Source: Cohaesibacter sp. ES.047
GTDB lineage: Bacteria > Pseudomonadota > Alphaproteobacteria > Rhizobiales > Cohaesibacteraceae
DNA length: 64,000 nucleotides
Assembly: GCF_900215505.1 (NCBI RefSeq)
Contig: NZ_LT907844.1
Coordinates: 806,001-870,000, forward strand
Reading direction: 5' to 3'
The notes under the pieces are model-generated. The model searched no databases, had not been told where the DNA came from, and worked only from the letters and a program-made list of their open reading frames with translations. Below are positions 36,991 to 45,661 of the stretch, one piece after another. Each line of letters begins with the position of its first letter. Within the stretch, counting starts at the first letter, position 1. Both the position numbers and the translations under genes were made by a program.

Positions 36991-38019
36991 TTACGAGAAA
37001 AGGACCGAGGACAGTTTGCGTCTGCCATCGACACTGGCAGGATCCATCACACCCCAGCTTTCAAAGAATTGCAAAAGCTGTTTGCGGGCGCCGTCCTCGT
37101 TCCAGTCACGATCGTTCTTGATGATGGTGATGAGATGGTCGAGTGCCTCAATGCGCTTGTTCTTGCCATTGAGCGCAATGGCAAGATCGAAACGCGCCTG
37201 ATTGTCATCTGGATTGGCGTCGAGCTTGGCCTGAAGCTCTCCCAGGTCGCCAAGGTCGGCGCTCTGTTCGGCCAGCTCGAGGCTCGCCTTGAAAGCCTGT
37301 GCGTCCTTGTCCGCGAGGGCCTCTTCGGGCATTGCATCGAGTACGCCGCGGGCCCGTTCCAGTTCTTCCAGAGCGAGGAAGCAGTTGCCCAGCCCCACCA
37401 TGGCCGGAACATGATCGGGATATTGCTGAAGGATCGCACCAAAGATCTGAAGGGCCTCACCGGGTTCGCCCTGATCGAGCAGGCCATTTGCCTGAGTGCA
37501 GGCTTCCTCAATGGGGTCGGCGGCCGGTTCACTGCCGTTTTTCTCGATGAAGGCCTTGATCTGGCTTTCGGGTTGGACGCCCATGAAGCCGTCAACGGGA
37601 CGTCCATCCTTGAAGGCAACGACGGCTGGAACTGACTGGATGCCCATCTGGCCCGGAATGGCCGGATGATCATCAATGTTCAGCTTGACCAGCTTGACAC
37701 GGCCCTTGGCTTCGGTGACCGCCTTTTCAAGAATGGGGGTGAGCTGCTTGCAGGGGCCGCACCAAGGGGCCCAGAAGTCGACGAGGATCGTCGTCACCTT
37801 GGAGGCCTCGATGACGTCCTGCATGAAGGTCTCGGTTGTGGTGTCCATGATGAGAGGACCGGTATCCTGAGCCTGAGCTTGAGCTTGGGCCTGAAGTGGA
37901 GCCTGGGCCGGTTTTGGCGCGGGTGATGGTGCGGCGCCAAAGGAAGCAGCGCCAGACCCCTGCGAAGAGGTGTAGCTTGCGGACATGCCGCTGCCATAGC
38001 CGTAGGACTTGTCGTTCAT
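36991..38019 (-). CDS. CnoX-like thioredoxin/TPR co-chaperone
   Basis: A 342-residue protein. A Gln/Ala/Pro-rich N-terminal stretch (about 35-50, dominated by Q-A repeats) is followed by a thioredoxin domain with an active-site motif VDFWAPWCGPCKQLTPIL (CGPC), then TPR-like helices (about 175-320: ALQIFGAILQQYPDHVPAMVGLGN). Thioredoxin plus TPR is the CnoX/YbbN architecture, a holdase that delivers substrates to GroEL under oxidative stress. The E. coli protein has SXXC instead of CXXC; here both cysteines are present, so redox activity is likely. Confidence 0.9.
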   Translation of the reverse strand: MNDKSYGYGSGMSASYTSSQGSGAASFGAAPSPAPKPAQAPLQAQAQAQAQDTGPLIMDTTTETFMQDVIEASKVTTILVDFWAPWCGPCKQLTPILEKAVTEAKGRVKLVKLNIDDHPAIPGQMGIQSVPAVVAFKDGRPVDGFMGVQPESQIKAFIEKNGSEPAADPIEEACTQANGLLDQGEPGEALQIFGAILQQYPDHVPAMVGLGNCFLALEELERARGVLDAMPEEALADKDAQAFKASLELAEQSADLGDLGELQAKLDANPDDNQARFDLAIALNGKNKRIEALDHLITIIKNDRDWNEDGARKQLLQFFESWGVMDPASVDGRRKLSSVLFS

Positions 38020-38227
38020 GATTGCGGTCCTTCATTCGTGAACATTCGACGGGAAGGGCTTCGGAAGGTAGTCCGTTTGGCCCGCTTTCCTGTTTTGTGT
38101 CAGATTTTCGGTTTGGTATCAATATGGGGAACGTGGCCGGTCGCTTCAATGCTCAAATGGTTTGCTTGCCCAAACAGCCCCTTTCCGAGCTGCGTCCGGG
38201 TCAGGTCGCGTCCAGGCTGCGTTCGGG

Positions 38228-38740
38228 CTAGGATGCTTCTTCTTCCTTTTCGAGCCTCAAAATGGTTGGCTCGTGACCGGTCGCCTTGAAAAAGGCGAGA
38301 AGATCATCTTTGGCGATAGCCGTGGTTGCCGTGTTCTCCAGCGGGTGGAAGTTGAGCAGATCGTGGGTCATCAGATTGGCATCGAGCACGAGCTGAACTG
38401 CCCCTTTGTCACGATCGTTGATGAGGCCAAAGGGTGTTACCGAGCCGGGCGTGACGCCCAGATGCTCAAACAGCAGATCGGCATTGCCAAAGCTGACACG
38501 GCCGCAATCATATTTCTTGTGAAAGCTCTTGAGATCCACGTCTGTGTCATTGATGCAGACGACCAGAATGAGATTGCCCTTCTTGTCCTTGAGGAACAAA
38601 TTCTTGGAATGGCCGCCGGGCAGATCTTGCTTGATCTTGTGGCTTTCATCCACGGTAAAGACGGCCTCATGGTCGTGTGTTGTCGTCTTTATGCCGAGGG
38701 TTGCGAGGAAATCGAACAGGTCCTGTCGGGTTGCGGCCAT
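38228..38740 (-). CDS. Prolyl-tRNA deacylase / YbaK-ProX-type editing protein
   Basis: A 170-residue single-domain protein of the YbaK fold. THDHEAVFTVDESHKIKQDLPGGHSKNLFLKDKKGNLILVV is the ProX signature with the GGHSKNLFLKDK active-site loop and the catalytic-type Lys. SVTPFGLINDRD is also typical. It clears mischarged Ala-tRNA-Pro (ProXp-ala), complementing ProRS forms lacking the insertion domain. AGAGGC before the ATG at 38740 supports this start; an earlier start would include an unrelated Pro-rich lead. It stands alone. Confidence 0.92.
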   Translation of the reverse strand: MAATRQDLFDFLATLGIKTTTHDHEAVFTVDESHKIKQDLPGGHSKNLFLKDKKGNLILVVCINDTDVDLKSFHKKYDCGRVSFGNADLLFEHLGVTPGSVTPFGLINDRDKGAVQLVLDANLMTHDLLNFHPLENTATTAIAKDDLLAFFKATGHEPTILRLEKEEEAS

Positions 38741-38959
38741 TGGGGTGCCTCTGTGTTGTTCTTTGCTAGAAGTCTGCGTCGGCAGGAGCGGCCGCGCAGG
38801 TGTCATGGACGGTGTCACCTATAGCGCTCTTAGTCTTCTACCCCTTTTATCGCAAGAGTACCGCGGCAGGAAATCCGACCGGAAAGCAAGGGGTGTTTTT
38901 CCGGTATGTGAAAAAGATTCACAGTCGGTGGGAAAAAATCTTTTTTTGTAATTTCTTTG

Positions 38960-38988
38960 TTGCAATTGGTCTGCAGGTCGTACATATA
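38960..38988 (+). promoter_or_regulatory. Predicted sigma-70-type promoter for tRNA-Gly
   Basis: TTGCAA (38960-38965), a 17-base spacer and CATATA (38983-38988), about 78 bases before the mature tRNA. Confidence 0.55.
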
Positions 38989-39066
38989 AGCACGCGTCGG
39001 CGGCACGGAGCGCCGTTCCGGCAGCGAATACTTGTCGCTAACGGTTTGAGAAACCGAACGAGTTTC

Positions 39067-39141
39067 GCGGGCGTAGCTCAGGGGTAGAGCACAACCTTGC
39101 CAAGGTTGGGGTCGTGGGTTCGAATCCCATCGCCCGCTCCA
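39067..39141 (+). tRNA. tRNA-Gly (GCC anticodon)
   Basis: A complete 75-base cloverleaf with encoded CCA. GCGGGCG pairs with CGCCCGC, the D arm holds AGCTCAGGGGTAGAGC, the anticodon arm is CAACC-TTGCCAA-GGTTG (GCC, reading GGC/GGT), and the T arm holds GGTTCGAATCC. Own promoter and terminator are visible. Confidence 0.97.
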
Positions 39142-39146
39142 AATTA

Positions 39147-39177
39147 AAAGGCTTTCGCAGAAATGCGGAAGCCTTTT
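39147..39177 (+). terminator. Terminator of tRNA-Gly
   Basis: AAAGGCTTTCGCA pairs with TGCGGAAGCCTTT (one G-T pair) around GAAA, ending in T6. It also has A-rich sequence on the left for the opposite strand. Confidence 0.88.
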
Positions 39178-39271
39178 TTGTTTTCGCCAATCCATCAAGC
39201 CCGAGCGTTCCCAAGCATCCGCTGTGTTTTCCTGCGTCCTTCTGACGCCAAGGCAGCCGCCGGGACCGGTG

Positions 39272-40087
39272 CTAGTTGCCTTGAGCTGTTTTGAGGATGA
39301 TCTTGAAGATCTCCACCGGCGGATAGGGATAGTCGATGGTATAGCCTATGCCCAGTTCGAGCAGCGCATCCTTGAGGCTCTGATCGACGGAATCCTTGCA
39401 CAAAAGCACAATTCTACCCCCGCCATTTTCTTTTCCTGCCTTGATCAGACTATTGAGATAGAAGTGCACCTGTTTGCTGTAGACGAGGAAGCAGAGATCA
39501 TTCTGTTCGGTGATGTCCTTCCTATGGGCCAGATGCGACTCATGTACGAACTCCACTAGACATCCCAGTTCCCCCAGCGCCCTTTCGATCGGGAGAATGT
39601 ATTTCTCCATATTTGCAATCAGACTGATCGACAAGGGTTTGTGGTTGGGGTGCTGATCTTTGAGCGATCTGTAGATCCGTTTCAGCCGCTCTTCGTTGGT
39701 CTCTCTGATCCGATCAACCTGATTGAGGCGCGTTCTGATGGTTGCCAGCAGAAGATCATAGTCGATGGGTTTGGTGAGATAGTCATCAACCCCCAACTTC
39801 TTGCCAGCCAGAATGTCTTCCCGGGTGGCTTTGGCGGTGAGGAAAATGAATGGCACTTCGTTGTGTTGGGGCAGGCGTTCACGCACCAGCTTCATGGTTG
39901 TCGGGCCATCCACCAGCGGCATCATGATGTCGCACAGGATCAGATCCACACTCTGCTGTTTCAGGATCTCGATGGCCTGTTTGCCATTTGTGGCGGTCAG
40001 GGTTTCGAAGCCCTCGTCACTGAGCTCTTCTGCGATATCGCCAAGGAGCAGTTCTTCGTCTTCCACACAGAGGATGCGTGTTTTCAT
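39272..40087 (-). CDS. Response regulator with a receiver-like C-terminal domain and no DNA-binding domain
   Basis: A 271-residue protein. Residues 1-120 are a canonical receiver: acidic pair in ILCVEDEELLL, phospho-acceptor Asp in VDLILCDIMMPLVDG, Thr in FIFLTAKAT and Lys in DDYLTKPI. The second half (about 150-265) has the alternating strand/helix pattern of a receiver (ISLIANM, CLVEFVHES, LCFLVYSKQ, RIVLLCKDS, GYTIDYPYPPVEIFKIIL), but lacks the phospho-acceptor. GGGAG upstream favours 40087; an ATG at 40105 overlapping the kinase stop is also possible. It is cotranscribed with the kinase upstream. Confidence 0.85.
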   Translation of the reverse strand: MKTRILCVEDEELLLGDIAEELSDEGFETLTATNGKQAIEILKQQSVDLILCDIMMPLVDGPTTMKLVRERLPQHNEVPFIFLTAKATREDILAGKKLGVDDYLTKPIDYDLLLATIRTRLNQVDRIRETNEERLKRIYRSLKDQHPNHKPLSISLIANMEKYILPIERALGELGCLVEFVHESHLAHRKDITEQNDLCFLVYSKQVHFYLNSLIKAGKENGGGRIVLLCKDSVDQSLKDALLELGIGYTIDYPYPPVEIFKIILKTAQGN

Positions 40088-40101
40088 CTGTTGTTCTCCC
40101 A

Positions 40102-41727
40102 TCACGATGCAAGTTGTCTTGCTTTTGAACTGTCGTCGTCTTTGGTTGGCTGTTCGTTGGTGTTCGCCTTTGCAGGCTTGTCAGGCTCGGCAAGGCTTGC
40201 TGGCAGGAAGATCGTGAAACACGACCCCTTGCCGACTTCGCTTTTCACTTCGATGTGGCCACCATGCTCCTTGAGGGCCATCTGGGCGAAGTTGAGCCCG
40301 ATTCCGGTGCCGGCGATGCCACTGGATGTCGAAGCCCGGAAGTATTTGTTGAAGATCTTGTGCACTTCCGATTTGGGAATGCCCACTCCCTTGTCGTGAA
40401 CCTCGATCATGATGTAGCGGTCATCCTGTTTGCCGATGACCTGAATGAAGGAGTCTTGCGGCGAGTATTTGAGGGCATTGGACAGGATATTGCTGAAACA
40501 CTGGTCCAGCAGTGTGCGGTCGAAGAAGATCCGCTCGGGCAGGGCATCAAGATCCCATTCGATGCGGTCGCCATCCTCCATTTCGAAGTGATCGACGCAG
40601 ATCTTGTGGAGCGCGGCGCGGAAATCCTGTTCCCTTGCATCCGCTTTCATGCCGGTGATTTCATTGCTGGAGAAATCCATGAACCGGTTGATGAGATACT
40701 GCACGCGATCAACCGAGTCGCGGATATTTCCGATTCTCTCGCGCAGTTTTTCCTCAGGCAGAACACCAATCTTGCGCTGGATGCGCTGGGCGTTGCTATC
40801 AATGATCGCCAGAGGTGTCTTGAACTCGTGCGATGCCATGGTCACGAATTCCCGCTGTGTCTCAGAGAGATTGATTTCCTTTTGCAGCAGTTTCACCAGT
40901 TCGTTGGTGTGTTGTTGCAGTTTGCCATTCTGGGTCTTGTAGGCAGAAATATCAGAATAGATGACGATCCGGCCGCCATTGACCGTGTCGAACTGGACGA
41001 TGCGGTACCATTTGTCGTCGTGAAGCTTTTTCTCTGTTCCCTTGGCCTGCAGGTCCATGTCCACCAGCGGGCTGTTGTGTCCGACTTCGGGAAGCTCGAA
41101 ACCCTCGATCAGGGAAATGTGGGATTGGCTCATCAAATGCCGCTTCAGGGCCGGGTAGAGGTCCTGCATGGTGATGTTGGCGAGCACCAGATTGTCATCC
41201 TGATCAAAGATGATCAGGCCATCTTCAATCGCGTTGATGGCGTTGAAGAGAAGATCGCGGTTGTAGCGAACTTCCCGGATGCTCTGCTCGAGTTTGTCTT
41301 CAAGCTCTACCTGTATGGCTTGAAGGCGCGCTTCATAGGCACGTTGCTTGGTCACATCGGTGAAGATTGTGACATAGCCTTTCTCGCCAAGGGGGGTGCC
41401 CTGTACGCGGATCGTCGAGCCATCTCCACATTTTCGTTCATATTCGAGCTTTTCAAAGCGTCGATATTTTTCCATCCGGATCCGCACTTTTTCTTCCGGA
41501 TCGCCTTCGCCATAATCGCCTCGCAGTGCGTTGTAACGAAAGAAGCTCTCGAGCCTTGGGTCATCCTGAATGACAGAGGCGGAGACTTCGAGCATTTTGA
41601 TTACGGTTTCGTTGAAGAAAATGATCTCGAGGTCCTTGTTGATCACGGCAATGCCCTGATGGGCCGATTCCATCAGAAACGGCAGCAGGTCTTGTTCAAG
41701 ACTGTCGTCCAGACAATAGTGGGTCAT
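40102..41727 (-). CDS. Soluble PAS-domain hybrid-type sensor histidine kinase
   Basis: A 541-residue kinase with no transmembrane helix. Two PAS-like domains: residues 10-130 (HQGIAVINKDLEIIFFNETVI) and 155-275 (IEDGLIIFDQDDNLVLANITM), joined by a coiled coil. HisKA has the phosphoacceptor in FVTMASHEFKTPLAIIDS near 296, followed by HATPase with the N box (QCFSNILSNALKYSP), G1 (DKGVGIP) and G2 (GTGIGLNFAQMALKEHGG). No receiver is fused, but one is encoded immediately downstream. The PAS ligand is unknown. GGAGGCATC precedes the ATG. The last 35 residues are Lys/Asp-rich. Confidence 0.93.
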   Translation of the reverse strand: MTHYCLDDSLEQDLLPFLMESAHQGIAVINKDLEIIFFNETVIKMLEVSASVIQDDPRLESFFRYNALRGDYGEGDPEEKVRIRMEKYRRFEKLEYERKCGDGSTIRVQGTPLGEKGYVTIFTDVTKQRAYEARLQAIQVELEDKLEQSIREVRYNRDLLFNAINAIEDGLIIFDQDDNLVLANITMQDLYPALKRHLMSQSHISLIEGFELPEVGHNSPLVDMDLQAKGTEKKLHDDKWYRIVQFDTVNGGRIVIYSDISAYKTQNGKLQQHTNELVKLLQKEINLSETQREFVTMASHEFKTPLAIIDSNAQRIQRKIGVLPEEKLRERIGNIRDSVDRVQYLINRFMDFSSNEITGMKADAREQDFRAALHKICVDHFEMEDGDRIEWDLDALPERIFFDRTLLDQCFSNILSNALKYSPQDSFIQVIGKQDDRYIMIEVHDKGVGIPKSEVHKIFNKYFRASTSSGIAGTGIGLNFAQMALKEHGGHIEVKSEVGKGSCFTIFLPASLAEPDKPAKANTNEQPTKDDDSSKARQLAS

Positions 41728-42199
41728 GATGCCTCCTCGATGCGCCCGAAGTATTTGTTCGAATTTTATCCGTATTTGCTATTTTTGCTTCAAATATTAT
41801 TTTGAAATAGTTATGTTTGAAATTGTTCAAAACGTATTCGTGTGGTTATTGTTAAGAAAGATATTATGAAGCGCAGATTTATACGTTTTTACTACGTGTT
41901 GATGCTGATTAATCTATGAGCGAACGGATTTTGAGTGACCGGATCGACCTGCGGGGGATTATCCGGGCGAGGGAGTCAAAGGATATGCTCAAAGGCTGAC
42001 GTGCTGACCTTGCAGACAATCATCGAAAGGTGGGTGCTTATTCAGCCGATGGCTAAAAGTAGTCAGATGAAGGCCGGCAGGAAAAGCCCGTTATCTTTCT
42101 TACGCTAATCGGTTCAACGGACTTGCGACTGGGCCTTATGGCTAATAAGTTGGCCTCGCAGTTTCCACGCAACAGGCGCGCCCGCACGAGAACCCAGAT
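41728..42199. other. Divergent intergenic region between the kinase and phosphatase genes
   Basis: The first 180 bases beside the kinase gene are strongly AT-rich and should hold its promoter. The rest holds the phosphatase promoter. The open frames here are antisense shadows or have no signature. No repeat was noticed. Confidence 0.5.
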
Positions 42200-42685
42200 A
42201 TGCATGCTGTCCAACCCACTTCGATTCTCTTCGTCTGCCTTGGCAACATCTGCCGCTCGCCGCTGGCCGAGGGTGTTCTGCGTCACAAGGCGGCAGAGTT
42301 GGGGCTTCAGGATCGGTTTGTGCTCGACAGTTGCGGGATCGGGAAATGGCATGTGGGAAATCCGCCTGATCGGCGCTCAATCGACATCGCAAGGCACCAT
42401 GGTGTCGACCTGTCAGACCTCAGGGTGAGGCAGCTCGGTCTGGATGACTTCTACGGCTATGATTTCATTCTGGCGATGGATCGAAGCAATCTGGCCGATA
42501 TCAGATCCGCCCAGCCAAGAGACGGGCGAGCGGAAATCGCGCTCTATCTGGACTATTGCGGATTGGGCTCAAGGCTCGGCTTCAATGAGGTGCCGGATCC
42601 CTATTATGGCGGCGCCAACGGGTTTGAAGACGTCTTTCAGATGGTCAGCTTCGCCAGCGACATCCTGATCCAGAAGCATTGCTAA
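42200..42685 (+). CDS. Low-molecular-weight protein-tyrosine phosphatase
   Basis: A 161-residue cytoplasmic phosphatase. The P-loop C-x5-R-S is in ILFVCLGNICRSPLAEGVL near residues 13-20, and the general-acid Asp is in VPDPYYGG near 133. AMDRSNLADIR matches the family. Such enzymes dephosphorylate tyrosine kinases of polysaccharide export or free substrates; arsenate reductases share the fold but lack this DPYYGG loop. No kinase or arsenic genes are near. Its 3' end faces a convergent thpR. Confidence 0.93.
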   Translation: MHAVQPTSILFVCLGNICRSPLAEGVLRHKAAELGLQDRFVLDSCGIGKWHVGNPPDRRSIDIARHHGVDLSDLRVRQLGLDDFYGYDFILAMDRSNLADIRSAQPRDGRAEIALYLDYCGLGSRLGFNEVPDPYYGGANGFEDVFQMVSFASDILIQKHC

Positions 42686-42734
42686 CGGCGCCATGGCCGG
42701 GGCTCCGTCGCCCACAGCCTCAATGCAGGGTCAA

Positions 42735-43274
42735 TCACAAGAGATCAAATGTCTCCTCGACTACATAGGGTCCGCCACCCGTGCTGTCGCGCGAGGAATA
42801 GAGCACGAAACGTGGCACTGTGAACTCTTCGGTCTGGAAGTGACCGCGCAGGGACAGATAGTTGGCGACATCAATCGGTTCTGTGGTCTTATTCAGACGT
42901 GCCAGCGTGACATGGGGCGTGTAATCGTGCTTGTCGGATTTGAGGCCGAGCTTTTTCATGCGGCGCTCGATTTCCGTATGCAGCAGATAGAGATCCTCAT
43001 TGTTCTGCACAGCGGCAAAGATCGAGTGGGGCTTTTTCGTTCCGAACGATCCGACGCCGCGCAAGGAGAGGTCGAACTCAGGACATTGTATCTGCGACAT
43101 CTGGAACGCGATCTCGTTGGCGAGGATGTAGTCGACATCCCCCATGAAACGCAGCGTGATGTGATAGTTGGTTTCGTCCACCCAGCGGGCACCGTAAAGG
43201 CCGCCCTTTTGCAAGGACAGCAAAGTCGTGATGGTGGGGGGAATTTCTATTCCGGCAAACAGGCGTGGCATCAT
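42735..43274 (-). CDS. thpR: RNA 2',3'-cyclic phosphodiesterase (ThpR/LigT)
   Basis: A 179-residue 2H phosphoesterase. The two H-x-T/S-x motifs are present: YHITLRF near 42 and YTPHVTLARL near 127. It starts PRLFAGIEIP, the family opening, and opens 2',3'-cyclic phosphates at RNA ends. It has no visible partner genes; the next gene on the same strand is 302 bases upstream. Confidence 0.93.
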   Translation of the reverse strand: MMPRLFAGIEIPPTITTLLSLQKGGLYGARWVDETNYHITLRFMGDVDYILANEIAFQMSQIQCPEFDLSLRGVGSFGTKKPHSIFAAVQNNEDLYLLHTEIERRMKKLGLKSDKHDYTPHVTLARLNKTTEPIDVANYLSLRGHFQTEEFTVPRFVLYSSRDSTGGGPYVVEETFDLL

Positions 43275-43576
43275 TTCGCTCCCGAAAAAGACATTGGGGG
43301 CTCGACGAATCTGTCGGCTCGGGTCGCCATTGACCCTTCATGACAGGTGAAATGATGTCTGCCAAAGCGATTGAGAGCTAGATCCAATTGCCGGATCGAA
43401 TCAGTTCAGGGCTGTCGTGTTTGAGACTAACTCAAAAAAGATGACGGTGCCGTAAAAGCTTTGTTCACTGCTGGTTTACCTTTATGGCATCTGTCGGCTG
43501 TTGTGGATGGCGTTGTCAATATATTGGTAATATTTTCACGCCACCCACAACATGTTGTCTCAATCGGTCCTGTGCT
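43275..43576. other. Intergenic region before thpR
   Basis: 302 bases between two genes on the minus strand. No terminator for the upstream reductase gene and no other element was recognised. Confidence 0.4.
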
Positions 43577-44632
43577 TTATGGGCATGGGTTACCGTGAAG
43601 CATGTGGACTTCGTTGATCGCCTTTTCCATCTCTTCGGTAATGACGAACTGGTGGGCGGCAATATCGGTCTTGAGCTGATCCATCTTGGTTGCCCCCAGA
43701 ATGACCGAGGTGGTGAAGGAGCGACTTTCGACAAAGGCCAGCGCCATCTGTGCCACATCGACACCGAAGTCATCGGCAATCTTGAGGTAGGCACGCGTGG
43801 CCGGTTCAGCACCGTTGGTGAAATAGCGGGAGCCGAAATTCTCGAAGATCGACATGCGCGCCCCGGCGGGCCGTTTGCCATCGAGATATTTGCCTGTGAT
43901 GACGCCTTGAGCCAGCGAGGAATAGGCCAGCAAACCGACTTGCTCGCGCATGGCAATCTCGGCCAGGTTGACCTCGAAGGTGCGGTTGAGCAGGCTATAG
44001 GCATTCTGGATCGAAACCACACGAGGACCTGTTCCCGCATCCGAAGCGCGGGTGTAGCTCATCGTGCCCCAGGCGCTTTCGTTGGACAGTCCCAGATGCC
44101 GGATCTTGCCAGCCGTGACCAGCTCCTGCATGACCGAGAGGGTTTCGGCAATCGGTGTTTCGTCGTCTGCCGGCTCGGGGTGGGCATAGACCATAGGGTT
44201 GGTGCCGAACTGGGTCACCTTCCGATCAGGCCAGTGGATCTGATAGAGATCGATGTAATCGGTTTTAAGGCGCTTCAGGCTCTTGTCGACGGCCTCGACG
44301 ATATGGGCGCGGGTGAGGCGAGGGTGAGAGCCATCGTCGCGGAAATAGGTGCTCATAGAGCGGCCAACCACCTTGGTTGCCAGAATGACATCGCTGCGGT
44401 TGCCGCGGTCTGCCATCCAGTCACCAATGATTTCTTCGGTGCGGCCTTGTGTGGCGGCCCGGCTGGGAACGGGATAGAGCTCGGCGGTATCGATGAAGTT
44501 GATGCCCTGATCAAGCGCATAGTCGAGTTGTTCGTAGGCTTCGGCCTTGGTGTTCTGTTCGCCCCAGGTCATTGTGCCCAGGCACAGGCTTGAGACTTCC
44601 AGGTCGGTGCGGCCAAGTTTTCTTTTTTCCAT
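43577..44632 (-). CDS. Tas-like aldo/keto reductase
   Basis: A 351-residue NADPH-dependent reductase. EKRKLGRTDLEVSSLCLGTM, WGEQNTKAEAYEQLDYALDQ and FIDTAELYPVPSRAATQGRTEEIIG follow E. coli Tas closely. The tetrad Asp, Tyr (TAELYPVP), Lys (ILATKVVG) and His (QIHWPDR) is complete, and SVILGATKMDQLKTDI is the C-terminal cofactor block. Tas suppresses a tyrosine-auxotrophy phenotype in starved E. coli but its natural substrate is unknown. In-frame ATG at 44644 is an alternative start. It is not related in operon structure to the reductase at 26.5 kb. Confidence 0.9.
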   Translation of the reverse strand: MEKRKLGRTDLEVSSLCLGTMTWGEQNTKAEAYEQLDYALDQGINFIDTAELYPVPSRAATQGRTEEIIGDWMADRGNRSDVILATKVVGRSMSTYFRDDGSHPRLTRAHIVEAVDKSLKRLKTDYIDLYQIHWPDRKVTQFGTNPMVYAHPEPADDETPIAETLSVMQELVTAGKIRHLGLSNESAWGTMSYTRASDAGTGPRVVSIQNAYSLLNRTFEVNLAEIAMREQVGLLAYSSLAQGVITGKYLDGKRPAGARMSIFENFGSRYFTNGAEPATRAYLKIADDFGVDVAQMALAFVESRSFTTSVILGATKMDQLKTDIAAHQFVITEEMEKAINEVHMLHGNPCP

Positions 44633-44753
44633 TTCGGGATCCATCAAGAATTTTTGCAAAAAGGGGAGGAGACTGACGGGTGTCAGCCTTTTTTGAAATC
44701 GGAATAGTGGGATGGCCCCCTGCAGACCCGCGGGGGAGGGGAAGAGGCCCGTC

Positions 44754-45452
44754 CTAGTTCAGGGTTTCTACTATGTCTTTGACAAAGGGTGCAACGTTTT
44801 TGACGATAATCGCAACGCCTTCCTCGGTGGGGTGGATACCATCATCGAGGTTGAGTTTGGGTTGGCCTGCGACATCTTCAAGGAAGAAGGGGTAGAGGGG
44901 AATATCATATTGCTCGGCCAGAGCGGGATAGATCGCATCAAAGGCTTCGACATACTCTTTGCCAAGATTGGGAGGCGCACGCATGCCCAGCAGGGCGACT
45001 TTGGCTCCTTTGTCCTGAAACTTCTCGATCATGCTGGCAAGATTGCTCTTGGCACGCTCGACAGGTTGGCCGCGCAGGGCATCATTGGCGCCAAGCTCAA
45101 GCAAAACGAGATCGATATCCTCAGGCGTCGACCAGTCAAGACGGGCCAGCCCGTTTGCGGTGGTGTCACCCGAAACGGCGGCGTTGATCACTTCGACATT
45201 CAAACCGGCCTCGTCGAGCGCGGCTTGCAACTGATCGGTGAAACCGGCATCGGGGGGCAGGCGGTAGCCAGCGGACAGACTGTCGCCATAGGCCAATATT
45301 CGTGTGGTCTCTGCGGCTCGCACCTGTGTCAGGGCAAGGAACAACGCAAGCAGCACAAGTCCAAACCCCAATGCCACGCGTATCAAGCTTTCGGTATGGG
45401 TTTGTTTCTCGATCGCAAGAGCGCGGGGTTTTGATTTTCTCTCTGCCTTCAT
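44754..45452 (-). CDS. tesA: Periplasmic SGNH-type esterase (TesA/arylesterase)
   Basis: A 232-residue protein. A basic N-terminal 25 residues leads into one hydrophobic signal or anchor segment (LGFGLVLLALFLALTQV). The SGNH residues are visible: ILAYGDSLSAGY (Ser), NAAVSGDTTANG (Gly), LELGANDALRG (Asn), and DGIHPTEEG (Asp/His). It is a thioesterase/lysophospholipase acting in the periplasm. It is divergent from an ABC exporter in the tesA-ybbA-ybbP arrangement found in E. coli. The ribosome-binding site and ATG are tandemly duplicated (see 45450-45493). Confidence 0.92.
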   Translation of the reverse strand: MKAERKSKPRALAIEKQTHTESLIRVALGFGLVLLALFLALTQVRAAETTRILAYGDSLSAGYRLPPDAGFTDQLQAALDEAGLNVEVINAAVSGDTTANGLARLDWSTPEDIDLVLLELGANDALRGQPVERAKSNLASMIEKFQDKGAKVALLGMRAPPNLGKEYVEAFDAIYPALAEQYDIPLYPFFLEDVAGQPKLNLDDGIHPTEEGVAIIVKNVAPFVKDIVETLN

Positions 45453-45493
45453 TGTCTGCTCCGTCTGCTGTCATTGTCTGCTCCGTCTGCTGT
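45450..45493. repeat. Perfect 22-base tandem duplication covering the tesA ribosome-binding site and start
   Basis: Copies at 45450-45471 and 45472-45493 are identical and abut. Each contains GGAG six bases from an ATG, read on the minus strand. The proximal ATG opens the esterase frame. The distal ATG opens a different frame, because 22 is not a multiple of three, and that frame stays open for about 100 codons into the gene. Confidence 0.9.
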
Positions 45494-45661
45494 CTCGTCA
45501 TTTCAAAAACTTGCGAAAATTGACATCGAAACAATCGCACCCATATCAGTTGGATCGTTTGAGCGGATTCCTTGCGCCTTTGAGCCAGTCTGAGGTCTCA
45601 CAGGGGCTCACGAAAGCATGTTCGAATTACTTATTCGAATTCTATATAGGATAGGATCACT

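Noticed and set aside
40255..41805. 516-codon frame antisense to the histidine kinase
   Set aside because: Shadow of the kinase gene, no domain recognised.
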